DNA of 64,000 nucleotides from Streptomyces violaceusniger Tu 4113 (GTDB taxonomy: Bacteria; Actinomycetota; Actinomycetes; Streptomycetales; Streptomycetaceae), in the NCBI RefSeq assembly GCF_000147815.2, contig NC_015957.1, positions 5,332,001 to 5,396,000 of the forward strand, written 5' to 3'. The notes beneath the pieces are model-generated. The model saw only the letters and a list, made by a program, of their open reading frames with translations, did not search any database and was not told where the DNA came from. Below, piece after piece: positions 1 through 8,285 of this stretch; positions within the stretch are counted from its first letter, which is position 1; every line of letters starts with the position of its first letter. The position numbers were made by a program, and so were the translations under genes.

Positions 1-1
1 C

Positions 2-430
2 GACGGCCGGTACGGGGTGTGGGGAAACAGCTTCGGTGGACTGCTCGCCGCCCGTGCCGCGGTGCACGACAGCCGTTTCGGCGCGTGCTGCGTCAACGGG
101 GCCGACGCGAAGCCGGAGCCACTGCCGTTCCGGACCGCACGCGAACAATCGCGGGCGCTCCTGGGCGTCGACACCGACGACGAAGCCGCGGCCGTCTTCC
201 GCACTTTGTGGCTCGACCCGGCGGTCGAGCGCACGAGCGCCGCGATGCTCGTGCTGCACGGCGGCAACGACCCGCTGGTCAGCCTGGATCAGCAGAAGGT
301 GTTCCTCGACCTGTCGGCGCATCCCACCCTGCGGGTTTGGGACGACGGCGACCACACCATGTACAACCACTCGGCCGAGCGCACGGAGTTTGTCTGTGAC
401 TGGTTCCGTGCCCAGCTCGGCCGCGCGTGA
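2..430 (+). CDS. alpha/beta hydrolase, C-terminal part (5' end outside window)
   Basis: The frame is already open at the left edge, so this is the 3' part of a longer gene. The first visible residues contain the nucleophile elbow G-N-S-F-G-G, with the catalytic serine at about codon 9 of the visible part. A later stretch MLVLHGGNDPLVS supplies the usual acid position, and DDGDHTMYNH near the end fits the catalytic histidine. This order and the spacing fit FrsA-like or dienelactone-hydrolase-like esterases. Substrate is unknown. It lies 54 bp upstream of an oxidoreductase on the same strand and is probably cotranscribed with it. A GTG at 17 is not a plausible start because the fold's N-terminal half would be missing. 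Confidence 0.8.
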   Translation, partial: DGRYGVWGNSFGGLLAARAAVHDSRFGACCVNGADAKPEPLPFRTAREQSRALLGVDTDDEAAAVFRTLWLDPAVERTSAAMLVLHGGNDPLVSLDQQKVFLDLSAHPTLRVWDDGDHTMYNHSAERTEFVCDWFRAQLGRA

Positions 431-484
431 CCCAGGCGACCACACATCCGACTCCCAACAGCTCACAAGACCATTGAGGTGACC

Positions 485-1417
485 ATGAAAGCTATTGCAC
501 TCCCGCGTTACGGCGGCGCGGACGACCTGGAGCTCACGGAACAGCCGACACCGGCGGTCGCGCCCGGGGAATTCCTGGTCCGGGTCAAGGCAGCCGGAGT
601 GAACCCGGCCGACGAAAAGATCGCCGTGGGCAATCTCGACGGCATCATGGTGACCCACTTTCCCCTCATCCCGGGCTTCGAGATGGCCGGCGTCGTCGAG
701 GCTCGCGGTTTCGGCGCCACCGAGTTCGAGATCGGCGACGAGGTGATCGGCTTCGTCCTCAAGGACTGGGCGCAGAACGGCGCCTACGCCGAACTGGTTT
801 CAGCCCCGGTCCGCACGCTGGCACGCAAGCCGGAGTCCTGGGACTGGCTGCATGCGGCGTGTCTGCCACTGAACGGGCTGACGGCTTACCAGGCCATCAA
901 ACGCATCAACATCAGCGAGGGCGACACCGTCCTGATCCACGGGGCCGCAGGTGGGGTCGGCTCGCTCGCCGTGCAGATCGCCGCCATCCGGGGCGCACAC
1001 GTCATCGGCACCGCCAGCGAGCGCAACCACGACTACCTGCGTGAACTCGGCGCCACACCGATCACCTACGGAGAAGGACTGGCCGACCGGGTGCGCGAGC
1101 TCGCGCCAGAGGGCGTCGACGCGGCGCTCGACTTCTACGGCGGGGACGCGGTGGCCGTCTCGCGGAAGGTCTTGAAGGATCCCGCCCGGGTCGCCTCCGT
1201 GGCCGACATCACCGCTCCCGAACAGGGTGGCCAATTGGTGTGGGCACGCGCGAACGCCGACGAACTGACGGAGGTGGCTGCGCTCGCCGAGTCCGGGAAG
1301 TTGTCCGTCCCCGTGAATCGCTCCTTCCCGCTGGAGCAGGCCGCCGACGCCTGGCGGATGCTCCACGCGGACAGCCGCGCCCGCGGCCGGATCGTACTGG
1401 ACATCGACGCCACCTGA
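485..1417 (+). CDS. NADP-dependent medium-chain oxidoreductase (quinone-oxidoreductase type)
   Basis: A protein of about 310 residues of the MDR superfamily, zinc-free quinone oxidoreductase type. The N-terminal GroES-like domain contains VKAAGVNPADEKI and an IPGFEMAG segment. The Rossmann domain begins near residue 152 with HGAAGGVGSLAVQIA, the usual NADPH-binding AxxGxxG-type motif. No structural-zinc cysteine cluster is seen. I prefer ATG 485, 5 nt behind a GAGG, over the GTG at 479 which overlaps that Shine-Dalgarno. Such enzymes reduce quinones or activated C=C bonds. Its neighbours (hydrolase upstream, FAD monooxygenase downstream) suggest a catabolic or detoxifying set acting on an aromatic or quinoid compound. 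Confidence 0.85.
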   Translation: MKAIALPRYGGADDLELTEQPTPAVAPGEFLVRVKAAGVNPADEKIAVGNLDGIMVTHFPLIPGFEMAGVVEARGFGATEFEIGDEVIGFVLKDWAQNGAYAELVSAPVRTLARKPESWDWLHAACLPLNGLTAYQAIKRINISEGDTVLIHGAAGGVGSLAVQIAAIRGAHVIGTASERNHDYLRELGATPITYGEGLADRVRELAPEGVDAALDFYGGDAVAVSRKVLKDPARVASVADITAPEQGGQLVWARANADELTEVAALAESGKLSVPVNRSFPLEQAADAWRMLHADSRARGRIVLDIDAT

Positions 1418-1468
1418 GGTGATCTTCCGGCACGCACACGCTCCGGTGTAAGCGAAGGGTTGGGACAC

Positions 1469-3019
1469 ATGAAGCTTGCAGATGAACCCCGCACATCCAC
1501 GACCACGCCGGATGCCGTGGATGCGGATGTCCTCATCATCGGGTACGGCCCGGTCGGTCAGACCCTGGCTGCTCTACTGGGGGCGTCGGGGCACCGCGTG
1601 CTGGTGTGCGAACGGCGGGTCGGGCGCTACGAGACGCCGCGGGCCGGACACTTCGATCACGAAATCATGCGCGTCTTTCAGTCTTTGGGCGTTGCCGACG
1701 ATGTAAGGCGCATTGCCGAACCAGCTCGTGTGTATGAATTCCTCGATCCCGACGGAGGCGTGATCTCTCGGCTGCCGAGGGAATGGAGCGCTCCCTCCGG
1801 CTGGGACGCGTCGTACCACTTCTACCAGCCGGAACTCGAGGATGCCCTGGACGCGGCAGTCCGCGGAGCATCCACTGCGGACGTTCGTTTCGGTGCGGAG
1901 CTGGTCGACCTGCGCCAGGGGGCCGACCACGTGGTGGTGACGTTGGCAGACGGCGACGTCGTCACCGCTCGCTATGTGGTCGGGGCAGACGGCGCCAACA
2001 GCGCGGTACGCACGCTCTGCGGCATTCCGACGGAAGATCTCGGTTTCCGGGGCGACTGGCTGGTCGTTGACGTCCGGCCTCGGCCTGGCGCCCCGACCCT
2101 GGACATCCCGGACACCGGCCAGGTACTCGACCCCGCGAGGCCGAACCACATGGGCCGGGTGGCTCAGCGGTACTTCCGCTGGGAGTTCATGCTCGTCGAG
2201 GGCGACGATCCCACCGAGATGGTGAAGCCGGAACGCGTCTGGGAGTTGCTCAGGCCCTGGATCGGCCCACAGGAGGGGGAGGTGATCCGGCAGACTGTCT
2301 ACCAGTTCCGATCCATCGTGGCCGATACGTTCCGCCACCGGTCGGTTCTGCTTGCCGGTGACGCTGCTCACGTCATGCCGCCATTCCTCGGACAGGGCAT
2401 GAGCTCCGGCATCCGAGACGCCGCAACCCTCGGCTGGATGCTCGACCTCGTGCTGACCGGCGCCGCGGACCCGAAGCTGCTGGACCTGTACACGCTCTCG
2501 AGAAGGCCACAGGTCATCGACTACATCGAAGAGTCGGTGCGGGTCGGGACCGTCGTCTGCGAGACCGACCCCGTTCGTGCGGCGCAACGTCGTGAGGAGA
2601 TGCGGTCGGCGACCGAGCTTCCGCCACCGTTCGAGCCGCCTGTCGGCGCAGGCTTCCGAGACGGACAACCACTGGCCGGCCACTTGGCCGTACAGCCCTT
2701 TCTGCGTACGAGCGGCGGGAAGACCGAGCGGTCCGACGACGTGCTTGGCCACGGGTTCACCCTCTTCAGCTTGGTCGAACCGGACGCGGCGACGACCGCG
2801 GCCGTCTCGGACCTCGAGCGCGCGATTGGGCTGCGGTCCGTGGTGGTCGGCGCCGAGGGGGTCCAGGAAGAGGGCGAGGCGCTGAATGACTGGCTCAAGG
2901 AGTCCGGTGTCGTGGCCGTGCTGGTTCGCCCGGACTTCTACGTCTTCGGCACTGCTACCGGGCTCTCCGAGGTGGTGGGTCTGCTCGCCTCACTTCGCGC
3001 GTGCCTGTCGCTGGTGTAG
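1469..3019 (+). CDS. FAD-dependent aromatic-ring monooxygenase (PF01494, MhpA-like)
   Basis: About 516 residues. The N-terminal FAD-binding fingerprint VLIIGYGPVGQTLAALLGA covers residues about 20-38, the DG motif appears as GADGANSAVR near 172, and the second FAD motif GDAAHVMPPFLGQG near 297. A C-terminal thioredoxin-like extension follows, typical of phenol/3-(3-hydroxyphenyl)propionate hydroxylase relatives. The family hydroxylates aromatic rings with NAD(P)H and O2. ATG 1469 is chosen because GAAGGG lies about 9 nt upstream; a TTG at 1460 is also in frame. It sits between an oxidoreductase and an alpha/beta hydrolase on the same strand, consistent with sequential hydroxylation and bond cleavage; it could equally be a polyketide tailoring oxygenase. 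Confidence 0.88.
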   Translation: MKLADEPRTSTTTPDAVDADVLIIGYGPVGQTLAALLGASGHRVLVCERRVGRYETPRAGHFDHEIMRVFQSLGVADDVRRIAEPARVYEFLDPDGGVISRLPREWSAPSGWDASYHFYQPELEDALDAAVRGASTADVRFGAELVDLRQGADHVVVTLADGDVVTARYVVGADGANSAVRTLCGIPTEDLGFRGDWLVVDVRPRPGAPTLDIPDTGQVLDPARPNHMGRVAQRYFRWEFMLVEGDDPTEMVKPERVWELLRPWIGPQEGEVIRQTVYQFRSIVADTFRHRSVLLAGDAAHVMPPFLGQGMSSGIRDAATLGWMLDLVLTGAADPKLLDLYTLSRRPQVIDYIEESVRVGTVVCETDPVRAAQRREEMRSATELPPPFEPPVGAGFRDGQPLAGHLAVQPFLRTSGGKTERSDDVLGHGFTLFSLVEPDAATTAAVSDLERAIGLRSVVVGAEGVQEEGEALNDWLKESGVVAVLVRPDFYVFGTATGLSEVVGLLASLRACLSLV

Positions 3020-3085
3020 CGACGTCACACCCGCTCGCGCGGCGACCGACGACAGCCCGGATCACCTGACACACGGAGGAACCTC

Positions 3086-3916
3086 ATGCCGAAGACGAAC
3101 AACGGTATCCACTACGAGGAGCGGGGAAACGGGCCGGACGCGATCGTTCTGCTGCCCGGACTCGGGTGCTCACTCAAGTGCTGGTCCGAGGTGGCACCCC
3201 TACTCGACGGCTATCGCCTCGTTCTCATGGACCTGCCGGGCCACGCGGGCTCCATCCATGCGCCTGCCGACGGATCGAGCCTCGCCCGGATCGCCGAAAC
3301 GGTGATCGATGCTTGTGATCAGCTCGGCCTCGAACGCTTCGCCCTCGTCGGTCTCTCCTTCGGTGGCGCGCTCAGTGTGCGGATCGCTCTGAACCGGCCC
3401 GGCCAGGTGTGCGCGGTCATGGCGCTCATGCCGTGGAACGCGGGGGGTACCGAGGCGGGCGATCCAGTCATCGAAGGGTTTTACAAGTCCTTCCGTGACG
3501 TCGAAGCCATAACGCAGGCCATTGGGGCCATCTCGCTGGAGCCGAGCAAGACGACCGATGTCGTGCGCACGATGACGAGTGCTGTCACAGAGCAGTTCTG
3601 GCGCAGCTGGCTCGGAACCGGTGGCGGTGCTTACACGAGCATGTTCGAGGAGCTGTCCGGGATCGCCGTGCCGGCGTGCTACGTCATCGGCGGCAGAGAC
3701 ACCATCGCCCCACAGGACAAGTTGATCGCCGACGTCCGTGCGATGCCCGGAGGCCGGCTGGTCTTCCTGTCGGACGCGGGACACCTCGCCCCTTACGAGT
3801 CTCCCGAGCTCGTCGCCCGGGAGATCCGCGAGTTCGTCAGCCGCTACGCGAACACGCCGTCGCCGGGCGCGGGTTCCGCGCCTAGATCCTCGACCAGCGC
3901 ACGGCCGATCAGATAG
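3086..3916 (+). CDS. alpha/beta hydrolase
   Basis: 276 residues with a complete catalytic triad layout: nucleophile elbow G-L-S-F-G-G at residues about 89-94, acid in VIGGRDTIAPQ near 202, histidine in DAGHLAPYE near 232, and an oxyanion segment LLPGLGCS near residue 22. It resembles 3-oxoadipate enol-lactonase/meta-cleavage hydrolase relatives. The start ATG has a strong GGAGGA 7 nt upstream. It follows the FAD monooxygenase by 66 bp and probably belongs to the same transcript. The C-terminal tail after the last helix (rich in S, P, R) is less conserved in character, and the transposon debris begins just behind its stop codon. Confidence 0.85.
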   Translation: MPKTNNGIHYEERGNGPDAIVLLPGLGCSLKCWSEVAPLLDGYRLVLMDLPGHAGSIHAPADGSSLARIAETVIDACDQLGLERFALVGLSFGGALSVRIALNRPGQVCAVMALMPWNAGGTEAGDPVIEGFYKSFRDVEAITQAIGAISLEPSKTTDVVRTMTSAVTEQFWRSWLGTGGGAYTSMFEELSGIAVPACYVIGGRDTIAPQDKLIADVRAMPGGRLVFLSDAGHLAPYESPELVAREIREFVSRYANTPSPGAGSAPRSSTSARPIR

Positions 3917-4150
3917 AGACGCCTTTCGCTGCTTCACCCCCACGGGCATGCCCACCGCAAGGTATCGGAGGAGATCCGCCGCACGACTCCGCGACTGCGC
4001 GGAAGGTGGGGATCTCGCGCATTTTGGTCGCACTGAGCCCTCCGTCCTGGCGGTGGGTGAGGCTCGAGGGCCGGCTGGTGGACGTGGCGAGGCTCCTGGT
4101 AGACGGGTTGTCGACCAAGAGCAACCGCAACACCAGAAGCCTCGGTGCTT
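3917..4150. other. gene-free stretch between hydrolase and transposon debris
   Basis: No coding pattern I recognise. Open frames across this stretch lack family motifs and are of low-complexity Arg/Pro/Ala composition. It joins directly to the transposase remnant, so it may be further decayed mobile-element sequence. Confidence 0.4.
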
Positions 4151-4332
4151 GTGTACCCGTCAGCGATCGACCTGTCCAGCTCGGCCTTACGCTTCCTCGC
4201 CCGCCAACTCGCCGTCCACCGGCCCCGGATCGGCGGCCGCGGCGGCGCCTGACGCCGGGACGGCAGGCCCTCCTTGCCCTCGCCCCTCTACGCTGCGGCG
4301 ACACCTACACCCGGCCTGGGGCGGCCGGATAA
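4151..4332 (+). pseudogene. N-terminal remnant of a second IS transposase
   Basis: Reading from a GTG at 4151 gives VYPSAIDLSSSALRFLARQ and then, after a frame change near 4250, LTPGRQALLALAPLRCGDTY. Both pieces match in order the start of a common actinomycete IS5-superfamily transposase (conserved phrase GRQALLALAHLRCGDTY, from memory). The first frame stops at 4250-4252 and the second at 4330-4332, just before the terminal repeat of the intact IS. The remnant therefore carries a frameshift and loses everything downstream, probably because of insertion of, or deletion next to, the intact element. It cannot encode a functional transposase. Confidence 0.6.
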
Positions 4333-4338
4333 GACGTT

Positions 4339-5179
4339 ATCTCATTTGGATCGGTAGGCTGTCGGTCGTGGTTTCGATCGTGGAGCGGCTGGTGCCGGAT
4401 GAGTTGTGGGAGCTGTTCCAGCGGGCGGTCCCGGAGGCTCCGTCGCGACCTCAGGGAGGCGGCCGACGTCGGCACGGTGACCGGGAGGTGCTGGCTGCGA
4501 TCGTGTTCGTGGCCACGTCGGGCTGCACGTGGCAGCAGTTGCCATCCGCGTCATTCGGGCCGTCGGGAGCGACGGCTCACCGGCGCTTTGCCGAGTGGAC
4601 AAAGGCCAGGGTGTGGGCCAAGCTCCACCGCCTGGTCCTCGACGAGCTCGGCGCCCGCCGCGAGCTGGACTGGTCCCGCTGCGCGATCGACTCGGTGAAC
4701 ATGCGGGCCCTGAAAAGGGGGACCTGACAGGTCCGAATCCTGTCGACCGCGGCAAGTACGGCTCGAAGATCCATCTGATCACGGAGCGGACCGGTCTGCC
4801 CCTGTCCGTCGGCATTTCGGGGGCGAACCTGCACGACAGCCAGGCGCTGATCCCGCTAGTGAAGGGCATCCCGCCGATCCGCTCCCGGCGCGGACGCCGA
4901 CGACGCAGGCCGGGAAAGTTCCACGCCGACAAGGGATACGACTACGACCACCTGCGGCGATGGTTACGCGGGCGCGGCAGCAGGCACCGCATCGCCCGCA
5001 AGGGCATCGAGTCCTCGACCCGCCTGAGCCGCCACCGCTGGACCATCGAACGCACGATGCCCTGGCTCGCCGGATGCCGCCGACTACACCGCCGCTACGA
5101 GCACAAAGGCGAGCACTTCCTCGCCTTCACCAGCATCGCCTGCACCCTCATCTGCTACCGCAGACTCGCCAAATGAGAT
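4339..5179 (+). mobile_element. IS5-family insertion sequence (IS427-like group)
   Basis: An element of about 840 bp. An 11-bp perfect terminal inverted repeat ATCTCATTTGG lies at 4339-4349 and its complement at 5169-5179, the latter overlapping the transposase stop codon. Flanking bases beyond these arms also agree partly, so the true ends may lie 2-4 bp further out; no target duplication is obvious. Inside is a two-frame DDE transposase. Length, the two-frame layout and the short repeats fit the IS427 group of IS5. The element is inserted beside an older transposase remnant, and both catalytic frames look intact, so it may still be mobile. Confidence 0.8.
4368..5176 (+). CDS. IS5-family DDE transposase, made by -1 frameshift
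   Basis: The first frame starts at GTG 4368 (MVSIVERLVPDELWELFQ) and stops at 4725-4727 after MRALKRGT. The second frame, one base back, continues with LTGPNPVDRGKYGSK and ends at 5176. A slippery run AAAAGGGGG at 4713-4721 lies exactly in the overlap and would allow a -1 shift to give one protein of about 270 residues. The DDE residues are visible: D in CAIDSVNMRA, D in KFHADKGYDY, E in HRWTIERTMPW, the last within the IS5 signature. It cuts and rejoins the element's ends. Without slippage only a 119-residue N-terminal piece is made, which may act as an inhibitor. Confidence 0.85.
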
Positions 5180-5355
5180 GACTTCAAGCGGCGTCACCCC
5201 GGGCCCCTGCCCGACCCGCCGCTGCCCCACACCTCATCAGGCCTTCTCACCGGACGATGCCGAGCGGTGCCCGGCGGAGCACCAGCTTCCGTGGTGCCGA
5301 CAACTGACATGGCGCCAGGTCCAGGGTTCGGTGTGATGCGGCCGCCACCGAGGTC

Positions 5356-5850
5356 TCATGCCAGCGCGACATGGGTGCCGAAGGCCCGGGCGTGGTAGGT
5401 GAGCGGGGCACCCTTGGCGGCTTGGGTCGCCAGGACGTTGCCCAGGGCGATCACGTGGTCTCCTCCCTCGACCACTTCCGCAACCTCACAGGCCAGCCAG
5501 CCGAGGGCGGCGGATAGCCGGGGGACGTCCCGATCCACCTCCCAGGACACGCCGGTGAACCTTCCGGCGCCCTCCTTGCGCGCAAAGGCCAGCGCCAGCG
5601 CGGATTGCCCGTGTCCCAGGACATTGACCCCGAACCGCAGCGACGACTTGATCAACGCCAAGAGCTCCGAACGGCGGTCGAGGGCGATCAGAACCATGGG
5701 CGGCTGCATCGACAACGACGCGAAAGCACTGACCGTGGTGCCGTGCGGCCGTCCTCCGTCCATCGCGGTGACGACGGTCACCGGCGTGGCCACACCGGCC
5801 ATCACCTCGCGGAAGGAAGACATCAGCAGCGCATTCTCGGATTCGGCCAT
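5356..5850 (-). CDS. flavin reductase (HpaC-like, FMN-binding split barrel)
   Basis: 164 residues from ATG 5850, which has GGGAG about 7 nt upstream; an upstream in-frame start would add an unlikely 18-residue leader. Typical flavin_reduct features: TPVTVVTAMDGGRPHGTTVS at the N-terminus, SLSMQPPMVLIALDRRS in the middle, LGWLACEVAEVVEGGDHVI toward the end. The enzyme supplies reduced FMN/FAD from NAD(P)H to a partner oxygenase. The likely partner is the acyl-CoA-dehydrogenase-fold oxygenase at 7113, with a quinone-type reductase encoded between them on this strand. It is probably the second gene of a two-gene transcript starting near 6945. Confidence 0.87.
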   Translation of the reverse strand: MAESENALLMSSFREVMAGVATPVTVVTAMDGGRPHGTTVSAFASLSMQPPMVLIALDRRSELLALIKSSLRFGVNVLGHGQSALALAFARKEGAGRFTGVSWEVDRDVPRLSAALGWLACEVAEVVEGGDHVIALGNVLATQAAKGAPLTYHARAFGTHVALA

Positions 5851-5946
5851 CGCAGCTCCCTGGATGGAAAATGGCGGTGTGCACAGAGGCGCTGGGCGAC
5901 ACATTCTGTCCGCCGACAGACAGGAATCTTCGGTGTTCCGCTGGTC

Positions 5947-6945
5947 CTACAGCTGAAGGATCAGCTTTCCGGTATTGGCTCCGGTGAACATGCCGCGAAG
6001 CAGGCTCGGAAAGTCCCCGAGGCTGCCTTCCACTACGTGCTCGGCCGAGGTCAACTTGGCTTCCGCAAGCCACTGGGCAAGTTGTCGGGTCGCCTCGGGG
6101 TAGCGGTCCTCGTAGTCGAATACGACCATGCCGGTCATCGATGCCCGGTTCACGAGCAGCGACATGTAGTTCGCCGGACCCATCGGGCGCTGGTCGTTGT
6201 ACTGGGACATCGCGCCGCTGATGACGACGCGTGCCCCGCGCGCAAGCCTGGTCAGCACCGCGTCCAGGATCGGGCCGCCGACGTTGTCGAAGTACACATC
6301 CACGCCACCGGGGGCGTACTCGCGCAAGGCTTTCCGCACGTCGTCATTCTTGTAGTCGATGGCCGCGTCGAAGCCGATCGTTTCGACCAGGGTCCGGCAT
6401 TTCTCCGGGCCGCCCGCGATACCGATGGCGCGGCAGCCGGTGATCTTGGCGATCTGACCCACCATGCTGCCGACGGCGCCCCCCGCGCCCGACACCACAA
6501 CGGTGTCGCCCTGCTGTATGCGGGCGACGTCGAAGAGGCCGAAGTAGGCGGTGAGGCCGGTGATGCCGAGCGCACCGAGGTACGTGGTCTTCGGTGCGAT
6601 CGAGGTGTCGATCTTGTGGAGGCCCGTGCCGTCGGACAGCGCGTATTCCTGAACGCCGAAGGCTCCGTAGAGCTCGTCGCCGACCGCGTATCCGGGATGC
6701 CGGGACGCGATCACCGTGCCGATCCCGCCGGCCCTCATGACGGCGCCGAGGTCCACGGGTGGCACGTAGGAGGCGCCCGGGTTCATCCAGCTCCGCATCG
6801 CCGGGTCGATGGAGATGAGATCGACCTTGACGACGACCTGCCCCTCGCCCGGTTCGGGTATCTCAGCGGTGGTGAGAGTGAAGTCGGTGTCCTTCACATC
6901 GCCTTCGGGGCGTGCGGCGAGCACCATCTGGTGATTGATGTCCAT
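5947..6945 (-). CDS. NADP-dependent oxidoreductase (prostaglandin-reductase/CurA type)
   Basis: 332 residues from ATG 6945 (GAAGGGA upstream), preferred over an upstream in-frame start at 6987. The N-terminus MDINHQMVLAARPEG, then LISIDPAMRSWMNPGASY, LGITGLTAYFGL, and VVSGAGGAVGSMVGQIAK are hallmarks of the leukotriene B4 12-hydroxydehydrogenase/PTGR branch of the MDR superfamily; YFDNVGGPILD is also characteristic. These enzymes reduce conjugated C=C bonds of enones with NADPH. It lies 96 bp upstream of the flavin reductase and diverges from the oxygenase gene at 7113, so a shared control region between them is likely. Confidence 0.9.
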   Translation of the reverse strand: MDINHQMVLAARPEGDVKDTDFTLTTAEIPEPGEGQVVVKVDLISIDPAMRSWMNPGASYVPPVDLGAVMRAGGIGTVIASRHPGYAVGDELYGAFGVQEYALSDGTGLHKIDTSIAPKTTYLGALGITGLTAYFGLFDVARIQQGDTVVVSGAGGAVGSMVGQIAKITGCRAIGIAGGPEKCRTLVETIGFDAAIDYKNDDVRKALREYAPGGVDVYFDNVGGPILDAVLTRLARGARVVISGAMSQYNDQRPMGPANYMSLLVNRASMTGMVVFDYEDRYPEATRQLAQWLAEAKLTSAEHVVEGSLGDFPSLLRGMFTGANTGKLILQL

Positions 6946-7035
6946 GGTTTCCCTTCGGTGATGGTCTGTCACGTCCGCCGACCGCATGATGCCCCCCGAC
7001 TTGACGGCTGCGGCACGGAGCGAAAGTATAACGAC

Positions 7036-7059
7036 TGAACTAGTAAAGCAAATGAACTA
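7036..7059. promoter_or_regulatory. direct repeat TGAACTA in the divergent promoter region
   Basis: TGAACTA occurs at 7036-7042 and 7053-7059, 17 bp apart, inside an AT-rich island in the 167-bp space between two divergent genes. A TATAAC at 7027-7032 may be part of a -10 element. The direct repeat is a candidate operator for the HxlR regulator encoded at 9321; this link is inference from proximity. Confidence 0.35.
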
Positions 7060-7112
7060 CTTGAGCCGCACGTGGACGCAGCCCAAGCACTTGCGCCGAA
7101 GAGAGGTCTCCC

Positions 7113-8285
7113 ATGCCCCACACGCTTCACGAGGCGGACCCGAACCAGGAAAGCCTCAGGGAGGCGGCGGATCGCATCCGTCTCCAAGCGCAGGCCATGG
7201 CCGCCGACAGCGAACGGGAGCGCCGGCTGGGGCCGGGGCTGATCGATGCGCTCCGTGACTCCGGGCTGATGCGCTGCGGAGCGCCCGAGGCTCTCGGAGC
7301 CGCGCAGGCCCCGCCCGCTGTGTCACTTGAATGCGCCGAGACGATCGCACGCGGCGACGCCGCCACCGGCTGGTGCGTCTCGATCGCTCTCACCAGCAGC
7401 CTGCTCGCGGCGTACCTTCCGGAGAAGGGCGCCGCCGAGACTTTCGGTGACCCGCGCGCGATCGCGGCGGGCGTATGGGCGCCGCGGGCCAAGGCCCGCC
7501 CGGTCGACGGAGGCGTGGTCGTCTCCGGCCGCTGGTCGTTCTGCAGCGGGATCACGCATGCGGACTACTTCTTCGGCGGCTGCGTCCTGGACGACGGCCG
7601 TGGCGACAAGGACGGTGCGCCGACGCTCCGCGCGGTCGGGATCCCGGCCGAGGAGCTGCGGATAGTCGACACCTGGCACACGTCAGGCCTGCGCGCGACG
7701 GGCAGCCATGACGTCGTGGCCGAGGAGGTGTTCGTTCCCGCGCACCGCGTACTGGCGCTGGACGACGGTCCGCTGATCGACGCTCCGCTGTACCGCTTTC
7801 CGATCTACGGATACTTCGCGCTGTCCATCGCCGCGGCCGCGCTGGGCAACGCACGCGGGGCCATCGATGACCTCATGGACCTCGCGGGCCACAAGGTCGC
7901 CACCGGCTCGCGGCGAACCCTGGCGGAGAAGGCGACCACGCAGGCCGCCGTGGGACAGGCGGAGGCCGCCTTGCGCGCCGCGCGCGCCTTCTTCTACTCC
8001 GCCATCGACGACGCCTGGCAGGCGGCGTGCACCGCGGACGAGGTGGCGCTCGGCCTTCGCACCGGGTTGCGCCTGGCAGCGGCCCACGCCGCTCGCACCT
8101 CGGCGGAGGTTGTCCGCGCCATGTACGACCTCGGCGGCGGATCGGCGGTCTACGAAAGCTCGCCGCTCCAGCGCCGCTTCCGGGACGCGACCACCGCCAC
8201 CGCCCACCTCCAGGTGAGCCCGGCCACCTGGGAGACGACCGGCCGCATCCTGCTCGGCCTCCCGACGAACGTGGCGGCGCTGTGA
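7113..8285 (+). CDS. acyl-CoA-dehydrogenase-fold flavin monooxygenase (group D, HpaB/HsaA-like)
   Basis: 390 residues starting at ATG 7113 with GAGAGG upstream. The N-terminal helical domain, the segment GDAATGWCVSIALTSSLLA, the beta-barrel motif VSGRWSFCSGITHADY and the later WHTSGLRATGSHDVV are typical of two-component flavin-dependent hydroxylases with an acyl-CoA dehydrogenase fold. Such enzymes use reduced flavin supplied by a separate reductase to hydroxylate phenols, steroids or polyketides. The reductase encoded at 5356-5850 is the natural partner. Translation of the next gene is coupled through a GTGA overlap. Substrate cannot be read from sequence; neighbours point to an aromatic or quinoid compound. 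Confidence 0.85.
   Translation: MPHTLHEADPNQESLREAADRIRLQAQAMAADSERERRLGPGLIDALRDSGLMRCGAPEALGAAQAPPAVSLECAETIARGDAATGWCVSIALTSSLLAAYLPEKGAAETFGDPRAIAAGVWAPRAKARPVDGGVVVSGRWSFCSGITHADYFFGGCVLDDGRGDKDGAPTLRAVGIPAEELRIVDTWHTSGLRATGSHDVVAEEVFVPAHRVLALDDGPLIDAPLYRFPIYGYFALSIAAAALGNARGAIDDLMDLAGHKVATGSRRTLAEKATTQAAVGQAEAALRAARAFFYSAIDDAWQAACTADEVALGLRTGLRLAAAHAARTSAEVVRAMYDLGGGSAVYESSPLQRRFRDATTATAHLQVSPATWETTGRILLGLPTNVAAL

Noticed and set aside
1785..1794. GGAGCGCTCC, similar to a CebR box core
   Set aside because: Only 10 bp of symmetry, inside the coding part of the FAD monooxygenase, with flanks that do not match the consensus.
4730..4740. GGTCCGAATCC, resembling a tRNA T-arm
   Set aside because: No acceptor or anticodon arms fit around it, and the bases encode the conserved TGPNPVD segment of the IS5 transposase.
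5605..7038. 477-codon plus-strand open frame
   Set aside because: It is the antisense shadow of the flavin reductase and enone reductase genes; no family motif and typical GC-frame composition.
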